Assembly: GCA_028671895.1 (NCBI GenBank)
Contig: CM053802.1
Coordinates: 12,779,631 to 12,843,630 of the forward strand
DNA from: Oenanthe sinensis
Lineage: Eukaryota; Streptophyta; Magnoliopsida; Apiales; Apiaceae
Length of the DNA: 64,000 nucleotides
Reading direction: 5' to 3'
Shown here: positions 22,201 through 32,626 of the stretch, in pieces
Position numbering within the stretch: position 1 is the stretch's first letter
Layout of the letters: the number at the start of each line of letters is the position of its first letter
Notes under the pieces: model-generated
The model's database searches: none
Seen by the model: only the letters and a program-made list of their open reading frames with translations
Told to the model about the DNA's origin: nothing
Program-made: the position numbers and the translations under genes

Positions 22201-25076
22201 AAAAAGCTACAATACAAGCAAAGTTCTAGTGGAAGCTAGTTCAAATCAGCAAGGTTCAGACAGTTTATGGTACAAACAAGGAACGTGGGACATTGCCCCG
22301 TTTTGCGTATCAGATTGTTTGTTCCCGAATGGGGAACAAACGCGCCCTGGATCGCTCCGAAACGCGACCCAATTCGTTGATGGTGACGAACCGGTAGATT
22401 GAAGGTCGAGTTTGAACATGCTTATTGAGAGATTACAGAAGAGAAGATAAAAAAAATATAGAAGAAAAAAGTGAAAGGGGAGGAAGAAAGAACGGGATGA
22501 ATTAGGGTTCTGGAAGATGGAGGAGGAGAAGAATGACACATAAATCCAAAAAAAAGACGACGTGTTATTATAATGATGTGTCTGCTTGACAGCTTGTTAC
22601 CCACCCATATTATTAACTGACCCATATTTTATAGTACTTCAGTCTAAAGACAATTGAATAATTTGTGGAATTAAAAATCTTAAATAATTTTTTGATAAGT
22701 AACATTTTATAAAATCCAATTAGTAACTAAAAAAATTAAATAAAATATTCTATTATAACATAAAAAAACTTTTTCCAAGATAATGTATATTATAAAAAAC
22801 ATATATGTTTATATTATTAAAGAAATTACAATAAAAAAAATCTATCCTACCCGAACGTTCCATCGTACCGGATTCACCGAAAATAATATCCCACGTATCC
22901 GTTTCCGTACCCCGTTTCGAATCGAACCCGGTTCTATATAACTATGGTTTATACGGATATTATGAACAAGGATTATCAGCAGATTAATAGCAATGACAAG
23001 TGATATAGCTAAAAAAGGTAGATCACTAATAATTTTCTATTTCAGTACAATGAATTGCACATGGCGTCCTGATGCTGGGAAAAAGCAAATCGTTGTTGTG
23101 ATGGGAAAAAGGTGGAGACCTGGTCACTATGAACTCTGCCCCAGATCTGTTTGCTAACAAAAGGAACTTCCATAAAGTATTGTGCTACAAAACATATTGA
23201 ATACATTACTTAAATAACAGATTACATTCCCAAACATGAAACCACCCTCCATCCTTTTCTAATGACCTTTACCTTAGGGAACAAAACGGATCATACTCTA
23301 TTTTCTTTCTTCTGTGTAGAGAGTTTGTAACTAATAAACACCAATAACAAGTATTTATTATAACAAGCATTCTTATCTTTACTTTAATTTCATATTGCAA
23401 CATTGTCATTTCTATTTACAAAAGGATTCAAAACAGTGACTTACACGCAGTTGAAGGAAAGCCACCAAATAAAGTAACTGGTCTAGAAGGAGCAGTTGGG
23501 CAGATCCACTTAATCTACACATTATAAATAAGTGTTAGAATAATAATTCAAAGTTGTTTTAAATTTAATTTGAATTGTTCCTAGATTATCAATATTGTCG
23601 GTTAGTTAGTTAGTTATAAGTGTTAGAATAATAATTCAAAGTTGTTTTAAATTTAATTTGAATTGTTCTTAGATTATCAATATTGTTAGTTAGTTAGTAG
23701 GATAAGTGGAAGTAGTTTAGGATAATTGATAGGTTTCTACATATCCTATTTTTTCATTTATCATTGTTAGCCTATATACAGGCTTGTTGCATTATCATAT
23801 ATAAAAAATAATTTTGCAAAATTTTGATGTATTAACACCATAGTTCTCTATTTTCTTCTAGTGTTTTCATCCATAAAAAACCTATAATAAGCACCTGATG
23901 CTAAGCAGACTATGATTCACATTAGCATGTGTTACATGTTAGAGATCAGTTTTTTCTACATAATAAATATACCACCCTTACATTTGGAAGTGGAAGTGTT
24001 TCCAAAAGCTGGGACCAGCTGTGGAAAAAGGAAAAGAATACATAAGAGGAAGCGGATAAAAAATATGAGCTATAAGATGAAGGAAAAGTAGTTAGTATAA
24101 TACCTAGAGCCATTATCCCCAAGGCCATGCAGCCACACAATAGTGGCCTGGTGTTTACCTTTTGGCTTAACAACATGTGTCTTTCCAAATTCAAAGGCTC
24201 TTATAGCAGTTCTTCCACCTGTCATTGACAATCAGTAATTGTCATAATATATCAATAGAGTTTATGATTCAAGAGCATAGGGTATATTTATAGGATTATG
24301 TTCAACTACAAACTTTCTTAGCCTACAAACCTCTAGAATTCATCAATAACAAAGCTAGATGCACCAAAGTGCAAGTAGTATTCACCAAATATTTTGGGAT
24401 ATATATATATATATAATTTCTTTATAATGAATTGTAATATTAATTATATAAACATTTCATCTTGATTAATATAAATATTGGTAATGTAAGCACAATATAA
24501 TTAAATATATATTTCTGAATTTTAATCTTCTTAAAAGTATTTTTGGTGCATCATGTGTCCATATTGGTGAATTCTTACATGTTTGTGGGCTAAGATGGTT
24601 TGTGCTGGAATGTGCCCGTTTCGTATTTTGATATTTACATTAGTCATGAATGTTTATGTCAACCATAATGACATTTTAAGAAACAAAGAATATATACAAT
24701 ACGCACGTTTTACCCTCCGTGGACCCTGCTATACGATTAAAATACACAGCATTTTGGGTTGACATGTTATTTTATAGTTTCAAAAAAAAAAAAACTAATA
24801 ACAAAAACAAGGAATCAAAGCCCAAAGAAGAATGATAAATATGCTATTTCAAATACAACTTTTAGGCAAGGCTTCGAGTGACAATCGGAAACTAACCAGA
24901 CCAACAAAATCAAAGTAATCTTCTTTTCCATCACTACAACTCATTTCTAATTAACAAGCTTTGACAGTAAGTAATACATGCCATAAATTTACATCATCCC
25001 CAAATAAAATTACTATGAAAAAGTGAGAAAGAAAAGAGAAACAAAACTAACCCATTGAAGTTCCAGTCATACTCAT
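19203..25076 (-). CDS. Acyl-protein thioesterase-like carboxylesterase (alpha/beta hydrolase)
   Basis: The coding join is complement of 25052-25076, 24104-24218, 23982-24018, 23445-23514, 21752-21856, 20882-21032, 20677-20756, 19804-19897 and 19203-19281 (756 nt, 251 aa); phases agree throughout. The protein shows WLHGLGDNG (about 38-46), ICPTAPSRPVT, the nucleophile Ser126 in GGFSMGAG, Asp196 in RADEVV and His229 in LGHYTIPEEMD: a complete Ser-Asp-His triad. The family hydrolyses thioesters, removing palmitate from Cys of membrane-bound proteins, in the cytosol. The usual AWFD is AWCD here. Exon 6 ends at an unusual GTCCGG donor. A leader intron (about 25128-25489) precedes the coding part, with the untranslated first exon up to about 25560. 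Introns host extra DNA. Closest relatives I recall include At5g20060. Confidence 0.92.
22240..22960. mobile_element. Probable inserted element in a hydrolase intron
   Basis: Inside the 1.6-kb intron between 21857 and 23444 the composition changes. CpG-rich patches (about 22290-22400 and 22850-22935, with ACCGG, CGAATCGAACC and similar) flank A/T-rich DNA, unlike the surrounding intron. The CpG-rich ends suggest a transposon or an inserted foreign piece. I could not find exact ends or target duplications. Confidence 0.4.
23531..23706. repeat. 88-bp tandem duplication in a hydrolase intron
   Basis: The unit starting AGTGTTAGAATAATAATTC at 23531 is repeated at 23619 with only a few differences, including a variable GTTAGTTAGTTA end. 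It lies 17 bases upstream, on the gene's strand, of the acceptor at 23515. Confidence 0.9.
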
Positions 25077-25560
25077 ACTTGTAGAAAATCCCCCAAGTTG
25101 AAATCACTTAAAAGACACTACCTGCAAAATGCCAACACAATGTATATTTTTATATCAAATAATGTGAAAACAATTCAGAAACATGATCGCTGACATTAAA
25201 GATTCTAACCCAATAAGAAAAAACTAAGAAAATTCACATTCATCTACATTATAAAAAAAATATTGCACAACTCAAGCTCGGTGAAATATAAACACAATCG
25301 AAATGAGTGGATTACAGAAATTAGGCATACACCAAACAGTCAAAGGCACAGTAAAGTAAGTGCAGAGGAATGTACAATCATGCTTGTCTCTATATATAAA
25401 AACATGTGTGTGCGTGTGTATGTGTATGTATATGATGAATAAAATGAGTAAGGTTGGGCAAAGGGTATAGATAGAAAGATACACAGTACCTTGTTCGGAA
25501 CACAACAAGAAGTTGTTGAAGCGGCAACACCAACACAACACAACACAACAGGCGAGAATG
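25077..25560 (-). promoter_or_regulatory. 5' leader, leader intron and promoter of the hydrolase gene
   Basis: On the minus strand an untranslated exon with a GTTGT-rich stretch ends at a GTACTG donor (around 25489), and an AG acceptor lies near 25128, about 50 bases before the ATG. A TATGTGTATGTATATG simple repeat lies inside the leader intron (about 25405-25436). Confidence 0.5.
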
Positions 25561-27148
25561 CGAGATAGTTAAATAGTTTGGACAAGAATAAAGGCCCATC
25601 ATACTTTACTTTTATCCGGCCCAAATATATTGCATTACAGTCATCTTGTTTTCGTTATTTTTAATTTTTTATCAAAACAATAAACATTTAATTTATTAAA
25701 ATTATTACTTTATTAAATATTAATTTATTGAGGTTCTATCTTGTTTAAAAGACAATCAAGAGCTAAATAATCGATGGATCAAAAAAAGAACCCGTGTCTT
25801 TTGATCTTAACTCTTATGTTGTTATCCCCTGTTTAATTTTAGAAAGTGACTAATTTAAAATTTTGATCCTAATTATGTAATTTCGAATGAAAATTTGTGA
25901 TACTGTTTTCGCGTGGGTTTGCAAATTTTGATGGTTTATTATTAGCGAGAGAGGGGCTTGAAACCATGTGTTGGTGTAATATTTTTTATGTGGAGAGTGT
26001 CTTTTTATTTGAAGAAATTAATATATATTTTTATCTATGCCGGTTTTAAAAAAAATTGTTGCCCATCTTGCTTATTGAATGATGTCCAATTTGTAATTAA
26101 AGATAGTGATAATAAATAAAGATGAGATAACAATGACTGAAAACAACTTTGAGGAAATGAAGATGATGCGTAAGAGTTTGATCTATTCATACTTGATATG
26201 TTATTAAAAATATCAACCAATAACAATATTTATGTTGTATTTCCTTGGAAAAGATAAAATGAGTAAAATTAAGAATAATAATAATATAAGGGATGTTTTG
26301 AAGAAAAAATGAGTTGGAATAAATTTTTTAAAATAAAATTTGGATTGAAAAATGGATTATTTTTCTTTAAAAAATATCGTGTTTGATTTCAAATTTTGAT
26401 GAGCGGAAGAAAAAAAAAGAATTTTAGAATATTCATTTATGTTTAAATTTTATTACATTCTTTTTAATTTCATTTCTATCGGAGAGAGTCATTTCTTTTT
26501 AATTTCATTTCTTTTCAACCCATTAACACACAACCCTATTAAAAATGGGAAAAACGTAAATTCCAACCATTTTCAAGCATCTCTCTCTCGGAGAGAGTCA
26601 AACATTTGCCAAAATCACAGCATGTACAAATCTTGTTATCACCGAAAGGAACTAGTCAATGCTTTCAACTTGTTCTAAACTTGCATTGATAATATTGATG
26701 AGTACAACTACTACACCAACTGTTATTAAACAGCATATATCACATCAGTACTCATCCAATTTATATGCGTGTTCCATGTTCGTTCATATACAAAAAAAAA
26801 AAAAAAAAAAATAGCCCGTAAATTACAAAATAGCGATTTGTAGTGTTGCGACAGGAACTTGTAACTTTGTAACCTGTGATTCAGACTAATGTAAAGTACT
26901 GGTTATACTGAATCCACTGTTAATCGCATATAATGTGGTTGTGTACATGTAGTAAATGATAATGGTTATGCATAATTAGTTTGGCTTGTGTAATATACTG
27001 GTATCACTGAATCATCAGACTAGAATACAATGCAATTGCATGAATAAGTTATAGACCGGCCACAATTACTACTACTTAATGTACACCAAAAAGCTATCGT
27101 CACTTGTCAAAACAAGATGATGCTAAACTAATGTACATCGAAATCATA
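25561..27148. other. Intergenic, A/T-rich
   Basis: Nothing here looks coding. A short GGAGAGAGTC motif recurs at 26480-26489 and 26590-26599, and a poly-A run lies at about 26791-26811. The last 150 bp are the probable 3' untranslated region of the kinase gene. Confidence 0.5.
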
Positions 27149-28525
27149 TTACCTGCCTGAAACCACGGACACGCAGCTGGAAAATGAATGTCTGCTAGAA
27201 GAGAATCGTTTACTACTCACTTGAGGCGAAGCGAGTTCAGCAATTCTTGCTCTGTGATGGCCACGAATTGGCTCCTTATCATCTATTGATAACAAATCTA
27301 CAACTAACATTTGAGTCTCAGGTGGATCTTCGATATCCTTGCGACCTTCAAGCAATTCAAGAACTTCTGCCATACTCGGCCTTAGCCTAGCCTTATCTTG
27401 TATACACCACAATGCTAAACAAATCAATCTTCTCACTTGATTCTCATCAATAATTTCCCCTTTTTCTATCAGTCTTTTATCAACCACTTCCATAAGCCTC
27501 CCTTCCTTGAGCTTTTGAGTAACAATTTTCGGGAAATACTGAAACGTTCTCTTGGAATTATCATGACCAGGATCCTCAATCCTACATATATTTCTTCTCC
27601 CTCCAATGATTTCCAATAGTACCATTCCATAACTATATATATCAGACTTCTCGGAAACTCCATACTCCAATAACCATTCCGGAGCTAAATAACCTTTAGT
27701 CCCTCTGATAGTAGTTATAATCCTACTCTCATCTTTTCCCATTAGTTTTGCCAATCCAAAATCCGATACAAAAGCGCGATAACAATCATCAAGAAGTATG
27801 TTCTCTGGCTTCACATCAAGATGCAAAATCCTAGACCTACAATCATGATGAAGATAAGACAAAGCTTTGGCTACATCAAGTGCCACTCCACATCTCAAAT
27901 CCCAAGAAAGACATCCACCTACTTGTTCATGACTTCTGCTTCCGCTACCTTGTCGAGGAAATATCCATTTATCTAATGAGCCTCTCGGTATAAATTCATA
28001 CACAAGAAACCTCGGACCGGTTGGAACAGTACAATAACCAAGTAAACGCACAAGGTTAACATGTTGCACACTAGCAATTGCTGCAACCTCTGATCTAAAA
28101 TCCTTTTCGCCATGCTCATTTCCTTCCATTCTTTTGACAGCCACAGCCGTGCCATCGCTTAAAATGCCTTGAAAAACTGAAGCTGATGCACCGCGGCCTA
28201 CTAATGACTGAAAGCCATCCGTGGCTTCCTCCAGCTCCTTGTATCTAAATTTAGTAGGAACACCCGCTACTTTTCTCAAGAAACTGTATTCGATTCGAAG
28301 TTCTCTTCCTTCAGAGACTAGTCGATTTTCAACTAGTTCTCTTCTACGGTTGAGGCGTTTTCGGATGAAAAAGAAGGTTATAATAGCAAGAATTGCTGCA
28401 ATATCAGCGCCAGCTATGAGATAAAATGTGTTGGAAAGTTTTAAAGTTACACGAGCAATGATGATAACGAGGATGAAGAGTATGAATAGAGAAATGGATA
28501 TAATGTTGCCTTTCTTGTCGTCCAT
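27149..28525 (-). CDS. Receptor-like protein kinase, At5g20050 type
   Basis: A single exon encodes 458 aa. Residues 8-24 and 33-54 are hydrophobic, giving a membrane anchor with essentially no ectodomain. A conserved juxtamembrane part follows (SEGRELRIEYSFLRKVAGVP, 71-90). The kinase domain spans about 104-385: ATP-binding Lys131 in VAVKR, catalytic HLDVKPEN (Asp237), DFG 255-257 and APE 281-283. The residue before the catalytic Asp is Leu, so it is a non-RD kinase. The glycine loop reads GRGASASVF, with Ala replacing the third Gly. Family members are plasma-membrane kinases of unknown ligand; the close Arabidopsis match I recall is At5g20050, also intronless. The C-terminal tail is Ser/Arg-rich. 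Activity is probable but the loop change is worth testing. Confidence 0.93.
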   Translation of the reverse strand: MDDKKGNIISISLFILFILVIIIARVTLKLSNTFYLIAGADIAAILAIITFFFIRKRLNRRRELVENRLVSEGRELRIEYSFLRKVAGVPTKFRYKELEEATDGFQSLVGRGASASVFQGILSDGTAVAVKRMEGNEHGEKDFRSEVAAIASVQHVNLVRLLGYCTVPTGPRFLVYEFIPRGSLDKWIFPRQGSGSRSHEQVGGCLSWDLRCGVALDVAKALSYLHHDCRSRILHLDVKPENILLDDCYRAFVSDFGLAKLMGKDESRIITTIRGTKGYLAPEWLLEYGVSEKSDIYSYGMVLLEIIGGRRNICRIEDPGHDNSKRTFQYFPKIVTQKLKEGRLMEVVDKRLIEKGEIIDENQVRRLICLALWCIQDKARLRPSMAEVLELLEGRKDIEDPPETQMLVVDLLSIDDKEPIRGHHRARIAELASPQVSSKRFSSSRHSFSSCVSVVSGR

Positions 28526-28580
28526 AACTATTTCATCAATGCAATTTCTTGTTTTTGCTGTGAAGAAGAATTATATTTAC

Positions 28581-28592
28581 TCTCTTATATGT
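28581..28592 (-). promoter_or_regulatory. TATA-like element of the kinase gene
   Basis: On the minus strand a CATATAAGAG sequence lies about 60 bases before the start codon, a plausible TATA box for a short leader. Assigned by motif and distance only. Confidence 0.4.
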
Positions 28593-29289
28593 GTGGTTTA
28601 GTGAGCTCAGATCATTACACGGTAAATACCAATATAGTTTCGATGACCCTTTAAAACAAAGATATTCATCAATTTGTTTGCTTCCGCCAATAGAGAAGTC
28701 TTCTTACAATCCTACCTACTATATTACGAGTTGTATTTTTCAAGAGAAGAGAGTATGTAATTGGTAGAATTACGAATAGTTTACGTACAAACTTAATTAT
28801 AAATTAGGCATAGTCAACTCTTCGTTTGTTTTTTTCAGAGTGTGAGAGTACAAGTTTTGTTAGAGGCAAATCTGAAAAAATTCTGAAGTTGTTATTATAT
28901 ATTATAAACTAATAATGATAAAAATATAGGGGCATTTGAATTACATGCTAAAATATTAATATTTTTATTTTACAAACTTTATTCCATGTTATACCTTCTA
29001 TGTTTTAAAATTTATTTTATATCATTCAGTGCTTTCGTTCCAAATTATTAGTCATATTTGATTTTTTTAATAATTAAATTGATAAATTTTTAATTTAAAA
29101 TTTAAAATTACTTTTTTTTAAATTTGAAATAATTGAAAAATATTTGTTAAAGTAAAGTATATATACTTTTTAGTAAAATAAAACTTTAATTTTTATTTAT
29201 ATAATTTTTTAGTCAAATTTTGATTAATTTAAATATAAAAAAGTTAAATTTAAACACTAATTAGGGGCTAATTATTAATATAATTAAAA
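28593..29289. other. Upstream region of the kinase gene, A/T-rich
   Basis: This contains the kinase promoter and a long A/T-rich tract with no coding potential. No specific element could be supported. Confidence 0.45.
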
Positions 29290-30121
29290 ATAGGGTTTAA
29301 AAAATACTATTTCTATATAATTCTTTTTCAAAAATACGATTTTTTTGAAAACATTTCAAAATATGATTTTTTTAAAAAAAATTATTTTCAAAATACAATC
29401 TATAACTTGTACAACTTAAAATGCAAATTTTTTATTTTTTAAAATTGATTTGAGTTGTAACCGAAAATCTACTTTATATCTTATACGAGAACATCAGGAA
29501 ATCTACTTTATATCTTACATCATGTTTAAACCTGACTCCAAACCCAGCTCCTGAGCAAATTAAATCTACGTGAAAAATTCATTTTACTCTTCTACATCCC
29601 GAGCCTAATTACATCCTTTTATATTTTAACTTGATCGTTTAACCCTGAGGAGATCATCGGTTGCCCTGCCTCGCCTCCTCCTTCACAAACCGAAATTGCA
29701 CAGTGCCATATATATGTTCACAGTCTCTTGTGATGCAGAATCTTATGGGTTAAAGGGACGGCATAGCAGAGAGTATAAAAATCCATCCAACTCAGTTATA
29801 GTCTCGTAACTTAGTCACAGTATTTCGGTTCTTCTCTCCTTTATCTTCTTATATTTGTTATTGTGGGTACACTGTCTGTTCACAACACCCAGTCTGTGCA
29901 TACAAGATTAACACACACTTTTTTTGTTCATATTTGTGGGCGCCATTAATATATTTCGATATTGCTGTTTGCTAAAACTCACTGTTAGATTTGTGGCCGC
30001 ATATGTATAGTAATCATGTGAAACGAGAATAGGGTTTTGTCTAAATTTGCACGTGAAAGGTCCTGGAGAGAATTCAATGTTCTGGTATATAATTGCATAT
30101 TTGCATTTGTGGTGTGGTTAG

Positions 30122-30287
30122 AAGTCGAGGGCTTTTAGGGCATTGAAAGCCTTGGTCAAACTTCAAGCTTTAGTCAGGACTCAGGGGAGACATTGCCAGA
30201 AAGCACGACATAGAGAGACTGTTGCAGATGCAGGCTGCATTGCGCACACGAAACAAAAATTCCTGTGTTGCGGGCCCAAATTCATGA
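30122..30287 (+). pseudogene. IQ67-domain (IQD) exon fragment, frameshifted
   Basis: After an AG acceptor at 30120-30121 the frame reads KSRAFRALKALVKLQALVR, the IQ67-domain core that follows the conserved phase-0 intron of IQD genes. One base then shifts the frame; the continuation GDIARKHDIERLLQMQAALR is found in another frame and runs to a TGA at about 30285-30287. No other IQD exon is nearby. IQD proteins bind calmodulin and microtubules, but this fragment cannot make one. Confidence 0.7.
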
Positions 30288-31329
30288 AACTTCACAATCA
30301 GCTATCAAGCTCTCACCTAAATCACGCGGTAAGATTGTTTCACTTCCCACCAAAAAATTTGAATTCAATGCAAAGGTTTCTTCATATTTAAATATGTCCT
30401 TTTTTCAAAAAGAAAATGAATTGCCATGTTAATTACATTTTTGAAGTCTCATATAACAATCATGTTATCTTTTTCTATTGTCTTGGACTTTTCGAAGAAT
30501 TAGAGATTCCACCTGCCAAAATTCAATGTACAAGTCTATGTGGTCTGTTTATATGATTTTGCAACCTTCTCATCACTTGCTATTAATATATTATCAAACA
30601 ATATTCCATCTTGCATTGTCTAAATTTCAGTACCAATAACAGAAATAGGCTGATTAAAATCATGTCTATCGAGCTGAAAGTATGAAGAGTTTGGTATTTG
30701 TTGAGGTTTCCATATACCCTTATAGTTGGGGTTAAAAATTCGCAGGTAGGGAAATGATGTTTAATGCAAGACTTAAATTACCCAAAAATATAAATTGAGG
30801 ACAAGATAACATTATCCAAAATTAATATTTTTTCTCTTGTATTGCTCAAGCCATAATCATTATTTCGAGTAATTCAGGTTTACACCAGCTTTGTCATGCT
30901 TTATCGACATTATCAGTATATATCCCGAGTGCATCTAACTTTCTCAAAGTAAACTGAAGCCATGTTACTATGGAATAACTAATTTATTTCAGGAGTGGAA
31001 GCATATATAGGAAGGAGATAAATGCCATCCGAGTCAATATTTGGGACCACGGTATCCAATTCCTGCAACATATGAATTTTAGACAATAAAATACAGTTGT
31101 ATATGGTAAGCTCCCTCCCTCTCTGAGGTATTTATGAATTCGCTTTATATTACTTTTTAATTTGTTCAACTTTACTCCTGATTATAATTCAAATTATGAT
31201 CATCATTACTCAACACTTGTTTATCTAAGTTGAAAATATTAGAGGATATGACGTTATTTTACATTTGAAAATGAAAACATTGGGATGCTCGATTGTCTGA
31301 ATTTTATGTTTAGATACGATCATGTGAGA

Positions 31330-31636
31330 TCATATTGCACCTTCCTCTTCAGCCATTGCTCCAGTAAATTTTGGGCCACAGCCTTCAACTAAGATTGATG
31401 CACTCGAGTCTTTGAATGCTTTCACAAGACAGTCTACAGAAGGCATGTCAGTCAGTGCCAAAACCAAACTAGCAGCTACAGTCAGGTATGTCAGCTAAAA
31501 TATTAAAAATGTATTCGAAATGAGAATCTTCTCTTGGGTTGTACAGGTTCATGCTGATTGGTTACAATTCGATCTGGATGAGCTATTAGAGGCATTGGCT
31601 GAATGTTGTAAGAGACATATGGTGCAGATCAAGTCA
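31330..31636 (+). pseudogene. Two exon-like pieces of an unrecognised gene
   Basis: From about 31339 an open stretch reads IAPSSSAIAPVNFGP, then KIDALESLNAFTRQ, and ends at a GTATGT donor near 31486. An acceptor at about 31543 opens a second stretch, VHADWLQFDLDELLEALAECC, that runs in phase and ends near 31636. Composition is protein-like and codon use is ordinary. I do not recognise the family. No start codon or further exons were found, so I treat it as a gene fragment within the candidate transposon. Confidence 0.4.
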
Positions 31637-32626
31637 GCTACAGTGTTCACTTTGTATTTTTATATTTCTATAGTTCTTTGTTCAATATGTTGGAAAATTC
31701 GACAAGTTACAAAATTGTAATTTACTTGTTTGACATTTAAAATAAGTAATTTACAGTTATTTGAGTTATTTACTTTTATTTTTCAGTTGTTTCAGTAGTT
31801 ATTGCAAATATTATTTGCCATTAATTTGACTCACTTTTGTTCCATGCTGATTATATTCGAAGGGTGGTAGCCTGGAATCCCAGAAGTCTCAGCTGTCTGG
31901 GTTGAAGAATGGGACAAGTTTGATGATGAATGTATTTCTTTTTAGTGTTTCCCGTATTCACTTGCTTATGCTTACCTATTCAATTAATATCTAATGACTT
32001 TTTTGTTGAGAAAATGCCATTTTAATCACAATTTGATGATAAAATACCCAAAATATCACAATGTAATTAATTGGTCCCTCCATATCACTCCTAAATTTTA
32101 AGTCACAGTTTATTAAAAAAAATTGAGAGAGAGAGAGAGTAATACCTTTCTTAGACAATATGCAGACGCATTCTGGAGCTCGCTCAAGTCATGGGTTCAT
32201 GGCTGTATATAATTATGAGAATTCAAATAAGACGCGTGCCTTGTGCGGGCTCTAATGTTAGTACAAACTAATGTAACAAGCAATGTTAGAATTAATTTTT
32301 TCAAAAAAAATAAAGTTGTATTTTGGGTTACAAATTTTGCAGATTGTATTTTGAAAATTAAAATTTAAAAACAGTATTTTTAGAATTATTTTTAAAAAAG
32401 ATAATATTTTTTAATAATTTTTAAAAAAGGGTAATTTTTTGCGTAATTTGCCTTATTTACGGAAAAAGCCTTTTTTGGTCACAACTGCCGCTATTTGTTT
32501 GGCAATTCAAAAGTCGAAACAAACAAACCCCAACGCCAATTGAAATTCAATTGATCTCACTCACTCTTCAACTGCAATTTTTAGATAAACCCCATTTGAT
32601 TTTTTTATACAAAAGAGAAGAAAGAT

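Larger units (their letters stand above)
29290..32450. mobile_element. Candidate gene-capturing transposon (inverted A/T-rich ends)
   Basis: An 18-base sequence ATTTTCAAAATACAATCT at 29384-29401 recurs exactly inverted at 32341-32358. Flanking sequence on both sides also matches inverted with gaps (about 29290-29450 against 32300-32450). Between the arms are a frameshifted IQD exon and two exon-like pieces that do not belong to either neighbouring gene. This is what a transposon carrying captured host gene fragments (Pack-MULE-like) looks like. No target duplication or transposase was found, and low complexity could inflate the match, so this is a hypothesis. Confidence 0.4.

Noticed and set aside
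22246..22625. Minus-strand open frames with Ser/Phe-rich sequence
   Set aside because: They lie inside an intron of the thioesterase gene in the inserted CpG-rich segment; composition is purine/pyrimidine skewed and there is no family match.
25272..25624. Several overlapping minus-strand frames near the thioesterase start
   Set aside because: They fall in the leader exon and leader intron and include a TATG simple repeat; not conserved protein.
26439..26678. Plus-strand frame of 79 residues
   Set aside because: A/T-rich low complexity with no domain or splice context.
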